The position numbers were made by a program, and so were the translations under genes. The notes under the pieces are model-generated. The model did not search any database, was not told the DNA's origin, and worked only from the letters and a program-made list of their open reading frames with translations. A stretch of DNA of 64,000 nucleotides from Takakia lepidozioides (lineage: Eukaryota; Streptophyta; Takakiopsida; Takakiales; Takakiaceae): the NCBI GenBank assembly GCA_030704615.1, contig CM060734.1, positions 41,186,042-41,250,041 of the forward strand. The letters run 5' to 3'. This document shows positions 46,074-57,700 of this stretch, in pieces; positions within the stretch are counted from its first letter, which is position 1, and each line of letters starts with the position of its first letter.

Positions 46074-46598
46074 TCAAACTCCGGCGAGGCTGTGGACGGT
46101 ACCGCGGGCGTCCCTCCAGTCTGTTGGGGGCAGCTTGTTCCAATCGCAGTGAGCAGGGGAGGTGTTGTTGCAGATAATCCCATTCTTCCCCCAAGTGGCA
46201 GCGAAGGTATCGTGGAGCTGGGCTGTTTGCTGGTCCGTTCTCGCTCTCTCGATATCTACACATAGTTTTACCCACGCTTTTCTAGCTTCAATTTGAATGT
46301 CCATGTATATTTTTGCAAGGATAGTGGAGGTCCTAGCAGTTTTTCCACAGAGAGTTTTTTCACACCTGACTTTCCAAAGGTGCCAGAGTGTGGCAATTCT
46401 GAGGGAATCATAGACTGGACAGTGATGGGCTTTCGGTTTTTTGGTTTGGTCGTAGTTCAACAGAATGGCTGCTGGTGTGAGGTGCATCTGCCCCAGGATC
46501 GGTAGAAGGCGGTGATGAGAGGCCAGACAGCTGGGGGAATGCCTCCGCATGAGTCTGGCCGAGTGAGGGCGTGAGCACGTGAGCGCAGTCAGGCTCAC
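46074..46598 (-). pseudogene. Possible 3' end of a non-LTR (LINE) reverse transcriptase frame
   Basis: The - strand frame contains DSLRIATLWHLWKVRCEK about midway, then a long amphipathic helix region (IYMDIQIEARKAWVKLCVDIERAR). The LWxLWxxRC pattern resembles the region after the zinc-binding domain of plant L1-type reverse transcriptases. No palm motif is present nearby, so it would be a small 3' remnant. The assignment rests on one motif. Confidence 0.35.
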
Positions 46599-46698
46599 GG
46601 CACGTCAGCAATTGTCACCACGTTGGTTCACAGGTGTCACGACACGTCAGCAGTCCTCGCCAGCGTGGTTGACGCCACGTCATTTCCAAAGGCACGGA

Positions 46699-46930
46699 CC
46701 TATAACCGCGGACAGAAGGTAGGTATCTATTTCCGCGGAATGATTTATTCTTTCCAGTCATTGCAGACTACATCTTTAACATCGTGCCGATCGATTGGAT
46801 GAATGCAAGATGGATGAATATAACATGGATGAGTGCAAACAATGCGAGTGATTCATGAATGCAGGATGGATGAATGTAAGGGGAATGAGTGCGAACACTG
46901 TGATGGATTGATGTAGTTTTTTTCCCTGAA
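46699..46930. repeat. Element-end-like tract with GGATGAAT units
   Basis: CCTATAACCGCGGACA at 46699-46714 is identical to 13919-13934 near the left end of the copy 2 element. It is followed, as there, by GGATGAATG-type units (46796-46880, about six). The third ParB-type locus starts about 180 nt further right. Confidence 0.6.
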
Positions 46931-47106
46931 AGAAATTTCGAACTTTGTTGGATTTCCTATCTTTCAATATCATGTGGGGCCAGGTCAACCCGTGAATGTG
47001 TGTTTTGTAATTAGTCATTCCGTTCGTACTTGGGACAAATGAACAGTCGCAACAAGTCAACATATTTTTATGATGATGAAGAAAGAGTACATAGAAACTT
47101 TAAAGG

Positions 47107-47347
47107 TTAATCTAACTCGGACTCATCATAACATATCCCCGCATTCTCTGCATCCAACTCCAAAAAATTCATAACTTCAGATCTGGGATGTCTACTCCCT
47201 CGTGCAGACATCCTGGGATCAGGTGATGGAGCCTCGGACATGCGAAGTGTCATTTCTTCTGCATACATGTCAGGATCCGACCACATGTCGAGATAATCAG
47301 GAACACCGCTCAAGTGTTTTCCCTCCCTGAGCACATATTTTGTGTAC
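47107..47347 (-). pseudogene. Copy 3 of the ParB/methyltransferase-like gene: one exon
   Basis: After a cag acceptor the exon encodes YTKYVLREGKHLSGVPDYLDMW. It aligns without gaps to the start of the matching exon in copy 1 (YMRFVLVPSDRLKAEPKFLMAW) and copy 2 (YFRFVLIPENTLSEDPDFIRGW). All three exons begin at the same AG/GTAC junction and phase. The remaining ~55 residues are diverged and end in an acidic tail and TAA. The exon is flanked upstream, in its - strand sense, by palindromes, as in copy 2. No ParB or methyltransferase part is visible nearby, so this is a fragment or a strongly diverged copy. Confidence 0.55.
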
Positions 47348-47403
47348 CTGCGAACTCGCAAGCCCAATGCAATTCCTAACATGTCAATTCACAAAACATG
47401 ATA

Positions 47404-47972
47404 ATGTGATAATCGACGGCGATCATCACAATGCTGATTAGAATTGTACTACCTCACAAGTATCATCCTGGAAAAGGTCTAAATGTGATGATCGACGACG
47501 ATCGTCACATTTTCTTGAAGATTTCAATTTCAATCGGGGAAAGATAGGACTGAAACACTAAAGCAAAACGATGCAATTCACATTTTTGGGCGAAATGAAT
47601 ATTTCTCTGCATCCACACACAGCTGTTTGAGTGATAATTGGTGTCGATCATCACTTCTTTCCAGCCCTAAGATCATGTTTTGATGGACAATTAACTTTGC
47701 AAAGGGGGAAAGATGCAGGACTTAAACACGAAAACAAAACAATGTGAACCACATTTATGGCTGAAATGAAAAATACTCTGCAAAATCTTGAAGCACTGTA
47801 AGTGATGATCGGCACCGGTCATCACTTCTGCTGTTTTTATTTTTATTTTTTTGGATCATCACTTCTATTCTGTTTTTTAATTTTTTTTTATTTTTTAATT
47901 TTTTTTAATTGTTCCAAAAACAAATTTTGCTCTAGTTTGGCATTTTGGTAGAGGTCGTCGATCATCACTTCT
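47404..47972. repeat. Array C: GTGATGATCG palindromes
   Basis: Near-palindromes of the form GTGATGATCG..CGATCATCAC lie at 47404-47432, 47482-47512, 47631-47657 and 47801-47828, with half sites at 47852-47865 and 47953-47972. Sequence and centre (GACGACG or GGCACCG) differ from arrays A and B. The architecture (20-30-nt CpG-containing palindromes spaced by 80-170 nt, next to an exon of the same gene family) is the same. Confidence 0.8.
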
Positions 47973-49219
47973 ATTCTGTTTTGGCATTTGGCGTGTGCTC
48001 TGTGTGGCAAGTTCTTAGAACTCATGCATCATGGCACCTTTGGACGTCAAGATGGTTTCCCATGGTCTTCCCGTGGCAGCCTCTATGGCACTCACATTGT
48101 GAGGTTATTTTGTCGTCCTTGTAATTGTAATAGTGAAACTTACAATTCTAATTGCACAATGTTGTGGAATGGATGCCACAGTTGTAGGCTTATTTCCCAT
48201 TTCGGGTGTTTGATGGTAGTCTTTATTGTATTCAGCCAACGATTGCCTGGATTAATCCCACGATCATAGGACCATCCTCAGATATAGGCGCCGCATGTTT
48301 ATGCTGACATGGCAGATGACGACGCATGGCCACGTTAGCATTTGTCGTCATGTCAGCCTGCTGACATCGCGCTCACGCCACGTCACTCCTGCGTGAGCGT
48401 ACGCTCATGCCGTTGCGTCGTTGAGACAGCTGCTGGTCCGTGACAGTTCAATGTTCTATTGTTTCCATTAGAGCAGTCGAGCAGCACTTGCAAAGGGTGT
48501 CCAATCCCAGCCACTCACCTACTTTTAGTGCTCTGTTTGTTAATTGCCACAGGAAACGCCGCGACCTTGGCAGGTCTTGTTTTGTTCCAGATTTTCCCCC
48601 AAATGGAATTCCGGTTTTAATTTTGAAAGTTCAAGTAGCTCCATCTGTCATCCCATTTGCCCTGGAGTGGTTGTGGGTCCATTATAGCCAAGTAAGCTTT
48701 TTTTGTGATATATGTGAAGAATGGTTTGGGGGATGGCCTGAATTTCCATTGTCACTCTTTGGGGTCTATCTGTAGGTCGTGTAGAGGTCTCCCTCCTATC
48801 CAGATGAAAGTCTGGTGTGCTAGCCAGGAGGTGAGGGGTGTGGTGAGTGGCGGGATGGGGTTCATCTCTTTGGTTGGGGATGACCAGCAGCAGATCCTTA
48901 TGGGGGTATGTGTGCAGCGCGGTGTGCGGATCGGTTGTCGGTTTTGAAGGGTGAGCCTCATGGTGTTGGTTTCACAGTGAAAGTGGTATCCCGTGAAACT
49001 GTGTTCATCCGCATTTGTGACAAAGAGAATGGTGATAGTGTTGTTGATTATTCCCAACGTCCAGAAGCCTCTATCTGGTGTTCGATGACCTGGTGCGAGG
49101 TTGGGCAGCCACTGGGTGGCGACTACATGAATGCATGTGATATTGCACATTTGGTATGCGTTGCATTATCACTTTCACGTCGAAAAAATTGTGTAAGTGT
49201 TTGTGGATGGGGATATATG
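47973..49219. other. No clear gene; GC-rich scrap with CACGTCA motifs
   Basis: Positions 48290-48440 hold repeated CACG and TCAGC motifs (GCTCACGCCACGTCAC) resembling 46560-46690. Open frames on the + strand (for example 48908-49222) have no family resemblance. The region lies between array C and the CACTA remnant and may be the 5' part of that element. Confidence 0.4.
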
Positions 49220-49556
49220 TAGGACCTGAAGATTCGCCATCTTCTAGATTCCATGCATATTGAGAAGAATGTCTGCTCGTCCATTTTTCGGGTTCTTCAT
49301 GGCACACCGGCAAATAAAGGAGTGGCTGCAAAAGGATATTAGAAAGGAGCTTGAGGAGCAGGGTTGTATGCGCCATCTATGGGCCAAACAAAATGGTGTG
49401 GATCCAAAGGGTGTTGTACGGTGGAAGTATAGGTGCGCACCTTGGCAATGGACAAAGGAGGAATACAAGAAAGTGATAGCCACCATAAGTGTTGTCCGAA
49501 CACCAACTGGTTATGGGTCATCCCTCCGTACGAAGTTCAGCGACTATTTAATATGA
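49220..49556 (+). pseudogene. CACTA (Tnp2 / transposase_21) transposase remnant
   Basis: The first frame reads DLKIRHLLDSMHIEKNVCSS, the very conserved DPMHIEKNV block of Tnp2-type transposases. A frameshift near 49325 leads into KDIRKELEEQGCMRHLW and then APWQWTKEEYKKVIATISVVRTPTGYGSSLR, the conserved block after it. The catalytic parts before and the rest after are missing. Confidence 0.8.
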
Positions 49557-50039
49557 CTGATTTAAACACATGTATCTGAACCTTTTTTTAAAGAGATCGT
49601 AGTCATGTATAAAGAAGTTACATCATTGGATCTAATTTGCTCAAAAGTTTGATGCATGTCAATGTTGAACACGTTCTTTACTTTTGCAATTGCCACAATA
49701 GATAATGGGTCTTCAAATGTGATATCTTCATCAGTGTATACTAGCATGATCATCTTGAGAACATAACACCTCCCACATTTCTTTTTCCGTACATTAGTAT
49801 GGATTGTTAAGATATTTGTGTGTGTTTGATATGATTGCCAGGCCCTTGCCTATGATTTATTGCAAATCATTTTAAGTTTGGTACTCTACAGAAGACCAAT
49901 GACAATTCTACATAATTAGTTATACCTTATACTTGCATAGAAATTTCTTTTGATTGTACAATACATTTGAACAATTAAACTCAATTCAATTATGTGTCTA
50001 AGTTCATCAATCTCATGTGCATTCTCATTTCACAAATTA
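49557..50039. other. AT-rich stretch without a gene
   Basis: Only short open frames without resemblance to known proteins. Nothing else was recognised. Confidence 0.5.
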
Positions 50040-50420
50040 TTCTACCCTCTTGGAATCTGAGGACCATGGCCACATTTTGCATTCTTTGGATCCAATTGAG
50101 TGATCAGTGCATCAACATCGACGTCTCTCCATCCAAAATTATGTTTTATAACATGCAACAACAAATCACTACGTCCAAAAGAAATAGTAGGTGAAGAGTG
50201 ATTTTCCACATGAGCTCTCTGAAAAGTCTTTTTTACAATCCCAAAATAATTTTCGATCACACTTATTCATCTACAAAGATACCTATTTTACAAAGGCTTC
50301 TATAATTGTATGTTGAGGATTGACATTTCTCGTATGTGGAACCATAAACCAAAGTAGCAAGGGCTGGGTAACCCCCAGTGGCTATCACAAGATGTTGACT
50401 ACTTGGAGGAATATGGAGAT
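50040..50420 (-). pseudogene. PIF/Harbinger transposase remnant
   Basis: On the - strand GGYPALATLVYGSTYEK, in one frame, is followed about 100 nt later by VIENYFGIVKKTF in another. These match the GDSGYP...LMVPY and VIERAFGVLKxRF blocks of Harbinger DDE_4 transposases, in the right order and spacing. Stops and shifts separate them, so it is dead. Confidence 0.6.
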
Positions 50421-52539
50421 GGCTAAATAACCGTTAATAAAAAATGAACAGAAGTGATAGCTCCTCAATTAAATAAGAAGTGCTCGCTATCTTCTACAAG
50501 TGCGGCATTTACCACTCCTTTGACTATGTAGGGTTGAATAAAAGATAAAGACATTACATAATAACACTGAGAATAGTGTGATTGTGCTGCATCATCATTA
50601 TCATTATCACTTTGCATGCCGATTTTTTATCATCTCCTTCTCCTCATAGTATTCTCTCCTCATCTCCTTCTCCTAATCATATCATTTTCATGTAGTAATT
50701 TGTAGCGCATCATCTTTACTTATGGTCTATAGCACTCCATTTGCTAAGTGCTTATAATAGACTATAGCAAATCACAAATACTTCGTTTGACTTGAGGCCA
50801 CTTAAAATAATTCTTCTATCACAATTTTTGTATTTCATTCTACAAAGACATGACCAGTTGATTCTATGTCATCGGATTGAGAATGACTATTTCAATGAGC
50901 TCATACAATTATCTAACCTTCAGAGTAGACTGGTCTTCGAAGCAATGAGAAATTCGGGAGTATTAAACCACTTTGGGTTATTATGTGTATTTGACTTGCT
51001 TCTCAGTAGAGATCTCGGTCTAAAGCTAGAAGCACTACCTAGTACTCAAAATTCATAAGGAACAATATGATAACAAAGGTGGATAGAGCATTGTAGAATC
51101 ACCAAAGAAGTTGTTCAACAATTGACAGAGAGATTGAGAGCCTATGATATTAGAAAAAAAAAAGACAAGATACTGGTGTGTTATTCTTGTCAGTATTCGA
51201 GTCAGTATGTATTCATATGTTTTATAAACTAGCTCGTAGAGCTGATTACTTGCAATGTAGTGAACTATTCGCCATAGACAAGTTGTCTATATGCACAAGG
51301 TGATATATAAGTTTGTGTATGCACTGTAAATATGGTGTTTAGAAACTAGGTACGATGGCAAAAAGAAAATGATTCATTTAGATGCTGACACGTTTAAAGA
51401 ATTTTGTGGATTCCTTCCAATATCTATGGAGCAATTGAGGTCACCTATATCCATCTACTAGAAGCATTGAATTGGTCACGAAAAATGCTTTAAAGACGTG
51501 TATATAGAAATCAATGAATGCCTCCCGGATCCTTCGTCTATCCACTTCATCACACTTGGCAATGAAGATGGAGATTTACCTACTCTTACTCATGCTCGCC
51601 AACACCCATCCAGTTGATAATTAGTCAAAATGTAGGGCATCTTTTTGCATTCGACCACATGTTCAACATCTACTTGATTCTCTCTTTTGAACTTTGACTG
51701 CGAAATAGATTAACACTCATAACGTACCATCCCAGGACTTTCATATGATCCTATGCACATTGAGGCAAGTCCTCGGTGTAGGCAAGCTTATGTGTGGTAG
51801 GATTGTGCATGGTGTAAAGATTTCTTGTAGCTTCTGACAAGGCTAGTAGTACTTGTGTGCATGGTTTAAAGATTTGTAATAAGGCTTGCGGCTTCTTGCG
51901 GCTTCTGACAAGACTGTCACTGTGGTACTTGTGGCAGTGGATTCATTGGTTGTCTGATTTTATGGATCGCCGAACGGTGGAGAAGAGATGGCCAGGGCCA
52001 ATTAAAGTGTGAAGTATGTCATAAGCCGTATGCACCGGGGCTCCACCAACTGTGTGCATTCTGTAGCTTTGCTCGTTCTGCATTTGATTTGAAAGCTGAA
52101 AGTGGAGCAACGTTCGCGCCTCCATCAGCATAAAGGACTTGCGCAGGGAGATGAAAGATGGTTTTGCGGAGATAAAGTTGGAGATAAGTGTCATTCAAGT
52201 GATTTTTAAGATTTATGTTTGGTTAAGTATGGCTGATCTCATTATTGCCATTTTCAGGAGTGACTTAAATTAGTTCCACTGCGAACTCTATTCTGAATCT
52301 GTCTCTCATGCAGGGTTTTGAAAACATAGCTAATTCACTGCCATTGATCGATTGAAGCTTCGATTGAGTTTGTTTGCAATTGGTAAGAGCTATGAAGTGA
52401 GTTATGATCTCCACTGACATGAGACATGGGTGATGGCCTAGCCGCTTGAATTGAGGATGCTAGAATATATCTGCAGCAAAATCCACCATGTCATATTCCA
52501 CAACATCTGACACCATAGGTACCCACCTGTATCGGCTAT
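50421..52539. other. AT-rich intergenic stretch
   Basis: The + strand frame 50792-51058 (88 residues, RHDQLILCHRIENDYFNELIQLSN) has no recognised family. The rest is AT-rich and non-coding. It lies between the two Harbinger-type remnants and may be internal to one decayed element. Confidence 0.4.
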
Positions 52540-53040
52540 GTGGGCTCCAGGGTCAAAGAGACACAGAGCAAGACACCAAAAGAACGATCTAGAGACAAGA
52601 ATTGGTCAGCTATGGAGGTGCACGTTTTGGCTATCGTAAAACGTCAGGAGTGGGAGGATTGGAAGGCCTCCAATGCTCGTGGGAACATGACATGCGACAA
52701 AATGAAGTGGGAGAATATTGTACATGTGTTGGAATTGCAAGGTATGAGCGAGCGGAACGATGTTGGTTGCAGCAAAAAGTGGCAACACTTGTGCAAATAG
52801 TACAAGGATATTCGAGGGCATCAACTCAATGCTACCGGCAACGAAGATTACTTCACAATAAGCTTCGATGAGCGGACGGGGTTGGGACTTTCAAAGTCAT
52901 TCGCAAAGGACCTCTTCGATGACATAAATTTCTTGGCTGAACGTGCGTGCAACGTGCCAAAAATTGCAGCAGTGAGCATGAAACTAACATCAGTAGCAAG
53001 TACATTTGATTTGGCAATTGGACATGTAACAATTGTTTGC
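52540..53040 (+). pseudogene. Myb/SANT-like (trihelix-type) transposon protein, broken
   Basis: The frame has NWSAMEVHVLAIVKRQEW, then KMKWENIVHVLE and GCSKKWQHLCK, the Trp-spaced pattern of a Myb/SANT-like or trihelix DNA-binding domain. A TAG at 52798-52800 interrupts it. The same frame continues YKDIRGHQLNATGNEDYF and LFDDINFLAERACNVPK. Harbinger elements often carry such a Myb-like second gene, and a Harbinger transposase remnant lies 2.1 kb to the left on the other strand, which is consistent with one element. Confidence 0.6.
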
Positions 53041-53845
53041 TTGATAATTGCTTTGGGGTTAGTATTGTTATCATGTTAAGACAAATTATGATTGGTTTAA
53101 ATTTCATACACACTCAGTCAAGAGTTTTAAGGACATCTAACATGATGACTGAGTCGTATACATCAATTTTGGAGTCTCTATCAGTCATAAATGATCTATT
53201 TTGTTTTGCAATATTGTGCTTTGTTAAAGAGTTTATTATTCCAACATCCCTTGGCTCCAACCTACTGGTCATATTATTGGGTGCCAAAAACATGGAGTCG
53301 TAACTTGTAACTATGGTATTTATCATATATTGACAAATGTGTGAGAGAACAATTGATGAATAAAAGATTCTCTTTCTTGGTTGCAATCTTTTTCATATCA
53401 AAGTGAAGCAATTGTTTTCAAAAAGTTTGACCATCATCCATATTTCTTAATTCAACGACTATATGTTTTGAAGGTTGTACGGAGGCACTATGTTTCAATG
53501 TGTGCAATATGTAGAGACAAATGAGGAAGAACAATATTGCCATCAACAATGTTGCAAGTGGTTGTCACAATGTTATGTTTTTTATGTTGTTGTTTTCTAC
53601 TCGACAATTTGTGAATGTCTAGTTTGGGATTTGGGCACGCTCACCTATAAAATAGAAGAAATGAAAGAAGACTCTTACAAGCAAGCATAATCTATGGTGT
53701 ACCTTCACCTTAAAGGACTATAATACTATTGCCTTCCGTCTGGAAAGTGGACACCTTCTAATGGCCGTAAGTGGACAACACGGTTGCCCAAACACCCCCC
53801 CCCCCAAAGGTCCCATATGGGATGTTATATAGTGGTGAGTAGTGT
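53041..53845. other. AT-rich stretch without a recognised gene
   Basis: Short frames only. A run of C (53797-53808) and ordinary AT-rich DNA. Possibly the 3' flank of the Myb-like element. Confidence 0.4.
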
Positions 53846-54160
53846 GTTGGCAATGCAGGCAGCAAGATTTCAGGTTCGATTCTTGTGTAACCCTTGATAC
53901 TGTAACCTTGGGGTATTGTCATCCCAGCCGGTGTAACCGTGAAGTAGTGTCAAGGTCTTGTTTTCTCTTGGTCCATTTTATACTTGGCCAAATTTGGACC
54001 TAGTCAAAATTTGGACCTAGTGTGAGTTACACCACCCGTTGTGTAATCTAGTGTAACCCCAAGTGGAATTACACTCCCCACCGTGTAAACCCTGACATTT
54101 ATACTCCCTCCCTTCTGTAAACCTTCTGTCACCCCGACTGGAGTTACACTGATCCCTTCA
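53846..54160 (+). repeat. Possible tRNA-derived unit with TGTAACC repeats
   Basis: GGTTCGATTCTTG at about 53872-53884 resembles a tRNA B box. A weak A-box-like GTGAGTAGTGTGTTGG lies about 40 nt upstream. Downstream, TGTAACC or TGTAAACC recurs about nine times between 53888 and 54125, on both sides of a duplicated AATTTGGACCTAGT. It could be a SINE body. No terminal poly(A) was identified. Confidence 0.35.
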
Positions 54161-54323
54161 GTTTCATGTCACTCTCAAGAGAGGGTGGGGAAGATTTGAC
54201 ATGCCAAAAAATCGGCGTACCGTCTTGTCAAAGGTTACGCGTGCTAATTCTTACCTCATTTCTAGTGTTCTCCTTATTGATATGGAGTGATATTTATGTG
54301 TTAATCTGAGTATGATTTCTTCA

Positions 54324-54560
54324 AAATGGTTTTTTTTTTTTTTTTTTGTGGGAAAAGGGGAGCGATGCCCCTACGACCTTTATTTGGGATTATTAGGAGG
54401 GAAAAAGAAAGATTTTTCATAAAGCCGTAGTATCTCCAAAGTGACTTTCACTCACCTTAAGTGATATACCTAACAGTTACCACCATTCGGTAAGCTCAGT
54501 TGAATAGTGCACTAAGTGCCACCTCAAACTACGTCTAAGCAAACCACCCCCCTTCTACTC
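54324..54560. repeat. Second SINE-like fragment with poly(T)
   Basis: A T18 run at 54330-54347 is followed by GGAGCGATGCCC. At 54508-54540 GTAAGCTCAGTTGAATAGTG and CACTAAGTGCC match the D-arm part of the tRNA-like unit at 40681-40757. A similar arrangement with poly(T) and AGGGAAAAA lies at 45655-45780. Confidence 0.45.
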
Positions 54561-54677
54561 ACCATACATTTGATAGCTCTCACATCGTTCACAACCCCAA
54601 CCCCTAACAAACATAAGATTGAAAATGGGCTAGCTGTGACTGGTCCCGGTGGTGATAGAGCCCACTCCTAAAAGGGG

Positions 54678-54704
54678 TTATATATATATATATATATATA
54701 TAAT
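54678..54704. repeat. TA microsatellite
   Basis: About 13 TA units follow GGGGTTA. A second TA run lies at 55677-55699 and a poly(A) run at 55069-55090. These are simple-sequence tracts only. Confidence 0.9.
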
Positions 54705-57700
54705 ATAAAGTTAGCCCCTAGATCGCATGCTAACATCAAATTCTTACATTTTTCCTATAGGCCCCCAGAGGCCTATAAGGGATTTTGTGTTAGAAACCAC
54801 TGATATGAAATAGTTTATCTGGTATCCAGTGAGCAAGAAAAAAAAACCAGCGTAAGCAGAATCCATATGTTACTTTAATAGGATCAGTTACATAGTCTAC
54901 GAGTATATTTTAGCTAAAACCCTTTGGAAATATAGTAAGACACATACATTTAATAGTAAAATATTACTTTCAATAATATAATATTATAAACAGCAGTATT
55001 TTTCTAGCGTAATGTTAGAAATACTCGAGTTTGGAGAATTTCGCTTGCGAAGCCACCCCCCCACCCACCAAAAAAAAAAAAAAAAAAAAACCCAAAAATC
55101 AGAAAGATAATTTTGCTAACGAAACTCTGTGCTCACTTAAGCATAGATTTGGAACATGTTTCGTAATGTTGTCGCGTGAACGCATTTTCGTTTCGTTGTC
55201 GCACATTCTTAGGATTTCTGGGGAATATGTGGAATATGCCTGCTCACCCCTGACCCAACCTCGGTGGGCCTAAGGGGAGACGTCTATTGGGTCCACTCTC
55301 AAATCTTACCCTCCTTATCCGCGCCCGTAAGTAGATTATATATGTTAAGAGAAAGGAATATGATGAGAAGCCAGTTGGGTGCATGAGTCAATCTAAAGAA
55401 TGGGGTCTCCAGGTAAAATCACTTTTGGTTGTGATTAAAAGATAAGGTGGTTCTATAATTTTTTCATCTCCAAAAGAGGTTTGAATCCTAGAAGTGGATC
55501 CCACCACAAGTCAGGGAGGTTGTTGGATAGAGCATTGTGGTGAGCTTGAGCCTTGTGCTTGACACCGCATGGCGATGTTACTCTGAAAGAGGTTATTTTC
55601 TCCTCTCAGCGAAAAACCAAGCCAACTGTAAAAAAGAGCCTCTTCTACTAGCGGGTACTCCCCTTGTCAAGGGTAGGATATATATATATATATATATAGC
55701 GGGTTGCCTACAGAAAGACAGCTTGTCCACTTTCTATCATGTTTCTTTCGATGGCCTGTGTGTTGAGCACTCTGACGTTAAAGAAACTTTATCTTTATCT
55801 TTATCATGCGTTTGTTGATGAGGTATAGTGAGAAATCTAATGTGGGTGAGGTGGAGAGAAAGGACCCCTTTTGTTTGTTTCTCTTAGCTTCTCCCTCTTC
55901 GACTTGGTTAGGAATTTTTAGTAGTTCCTCTTCTCTTGCTTCCTCTTCTCCCTGTATTCTGAACTTTAGGCTCGGAGTGTTACCTCTGTAATCTGCGTTA
56001 TGGCTTCCTGTAAGACTATTTTTTCCTTACTTTTCATCAATAAAACTTCCAGGGCTACAATGAGTCCCCCTGTTCTTTAAATAAATTAAATAAAGAAAAA
56101 AGAAATAGAGAGAGGAGCATGGTCCAGTTGGTAGTGGTGAAGAGAGCCCTTGTACCAACAATATGTCACTCCAAATTTGCCAGTGGGCTCCATTGTATAT
56201 AAGAGATTTGGGTGAGAGTGAAGCGTGTGATTGCAATTCTGGCAGACAAACTCAAAAACCCACAAGGGACTGAAAGAGTATTCTCGGTGCATCATAGTGG
56301 GGATGCGTGCACACTGAGTTCCCTCTCTCGTCTTCAATCCCGAGAAATGCCTGCAATGTACATGCCACAGGAATGGGTTCAACAATCTCTCTATAATTTT
56401 TTAAGCGTAGTACAAATCTCAACGGACCAATTTATGGGAGACCGCGCCATACTGTTTGATAGTAGATACCATCGTCTTTGTCAACCCCTGTGTACTACGG
56501 ACATCGATTAAAAACTAGTTTCCTGAGCCAGGCGCCACCTTCAACAGGCCTCTACCTTATGTTTGATAGTTCTCGATTTTGGCGTTGGTACTTCATCCTT
56601 CACTTTGAATCGTAGTCAGTTTTGAACTAAAGCTGCAGGGTGGGACCACATTCCCCCCCAAAAAGGAGACCAGTGCAAGTTCAAATTTATAACAAGTTCC
56701 CAGCTGCTTCTAATCTCGCATTTTATATGGATGATGCATGGGAAGACTAGATCCAACTCAGAAGTCTTATATTCATGGTTGTTCGAAAGGAGAACTGTGA
56801 GCGTTGGAAATTCTCTTTGACATGTAGGTTTGGAAGAGGCAAATGGGTATTGAGTTTCCCTGTAGCTGTGATAGCAGACTGGTTGCCAACAAGGACAGAA
56901 TGAGAACGCACGTATTAGGCAAGACCCAGATGCGGTAAGTATATTGACTGTCACGTAGAGTTGTGCATTAGTCAAAGTAGTCCACCTTGGAGTATGAACC
57001 ATTCATCAAAGTTCATGAATATACAAAGTGTCTTATCGCCTTAGGGTCGCTCGAAGCAATAAAGCGCGACTTCAATGCATTTGCCAGTCGTTCTCCTGGC
57101 GGCTACTTATCGATATTAGCCACAAGACTGTGTGCGCCAGAGAACGGGTATGGAAGATGATTTTCTAACTGGAGCATTTCTCTCTTCTGCATACATATCT
57201 GGCCTTCTGGGTTGTACATTGAGCGATTGAACAAGGATAAAACGTTGCATCAGTTGGACCGGAAGGATGAGGAACCTTGAACATACTTGCCGACGTACTA
57301 ATATTTGTACAACACGAGAACTAGTAATGGCTCTTCAACCGAAACAGCGAGATAAATCTCGATGATTGTCTGGTAAAATAAAGTTGGTCTGCGACTCACT
57401 TATGTTTATCCTGAAAAAGGGAAAAGGGAACAAACGAACAAACCCCTCCGAGCACCTATTGAAGCATCCAAAGTCATGGGCCTGTCAGACCAACAAATGA
57501 GGCCGGTGAGTTTGCCTGCAGATCACTGTGAACATGACATAAGTAGCTACAGAACCGGTACTCAGACGTTCGCAAGATTCCGCACATGAAGCCAGAGTGT
57601 CTGGATCAACGCCTGCAGCATTTGTGGTCCAGGTTTTTTGAGGTGCAGTGGCGTCTTTCGTCAAATGTGTAACGTACTTTCAGTGTTTTATAGCGCCTGT

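Noticed and set aside
48440-49222. Two + strand frames of about 100 codons before the CACTA remnant
   Set aside because: No resemblance to the expected upstream part of the transposase; kept only as intergenic description.
55031-55273. Lys-rich open frame
   Set aside because: Created by a poly(A) run; the rest is unlike any protein.
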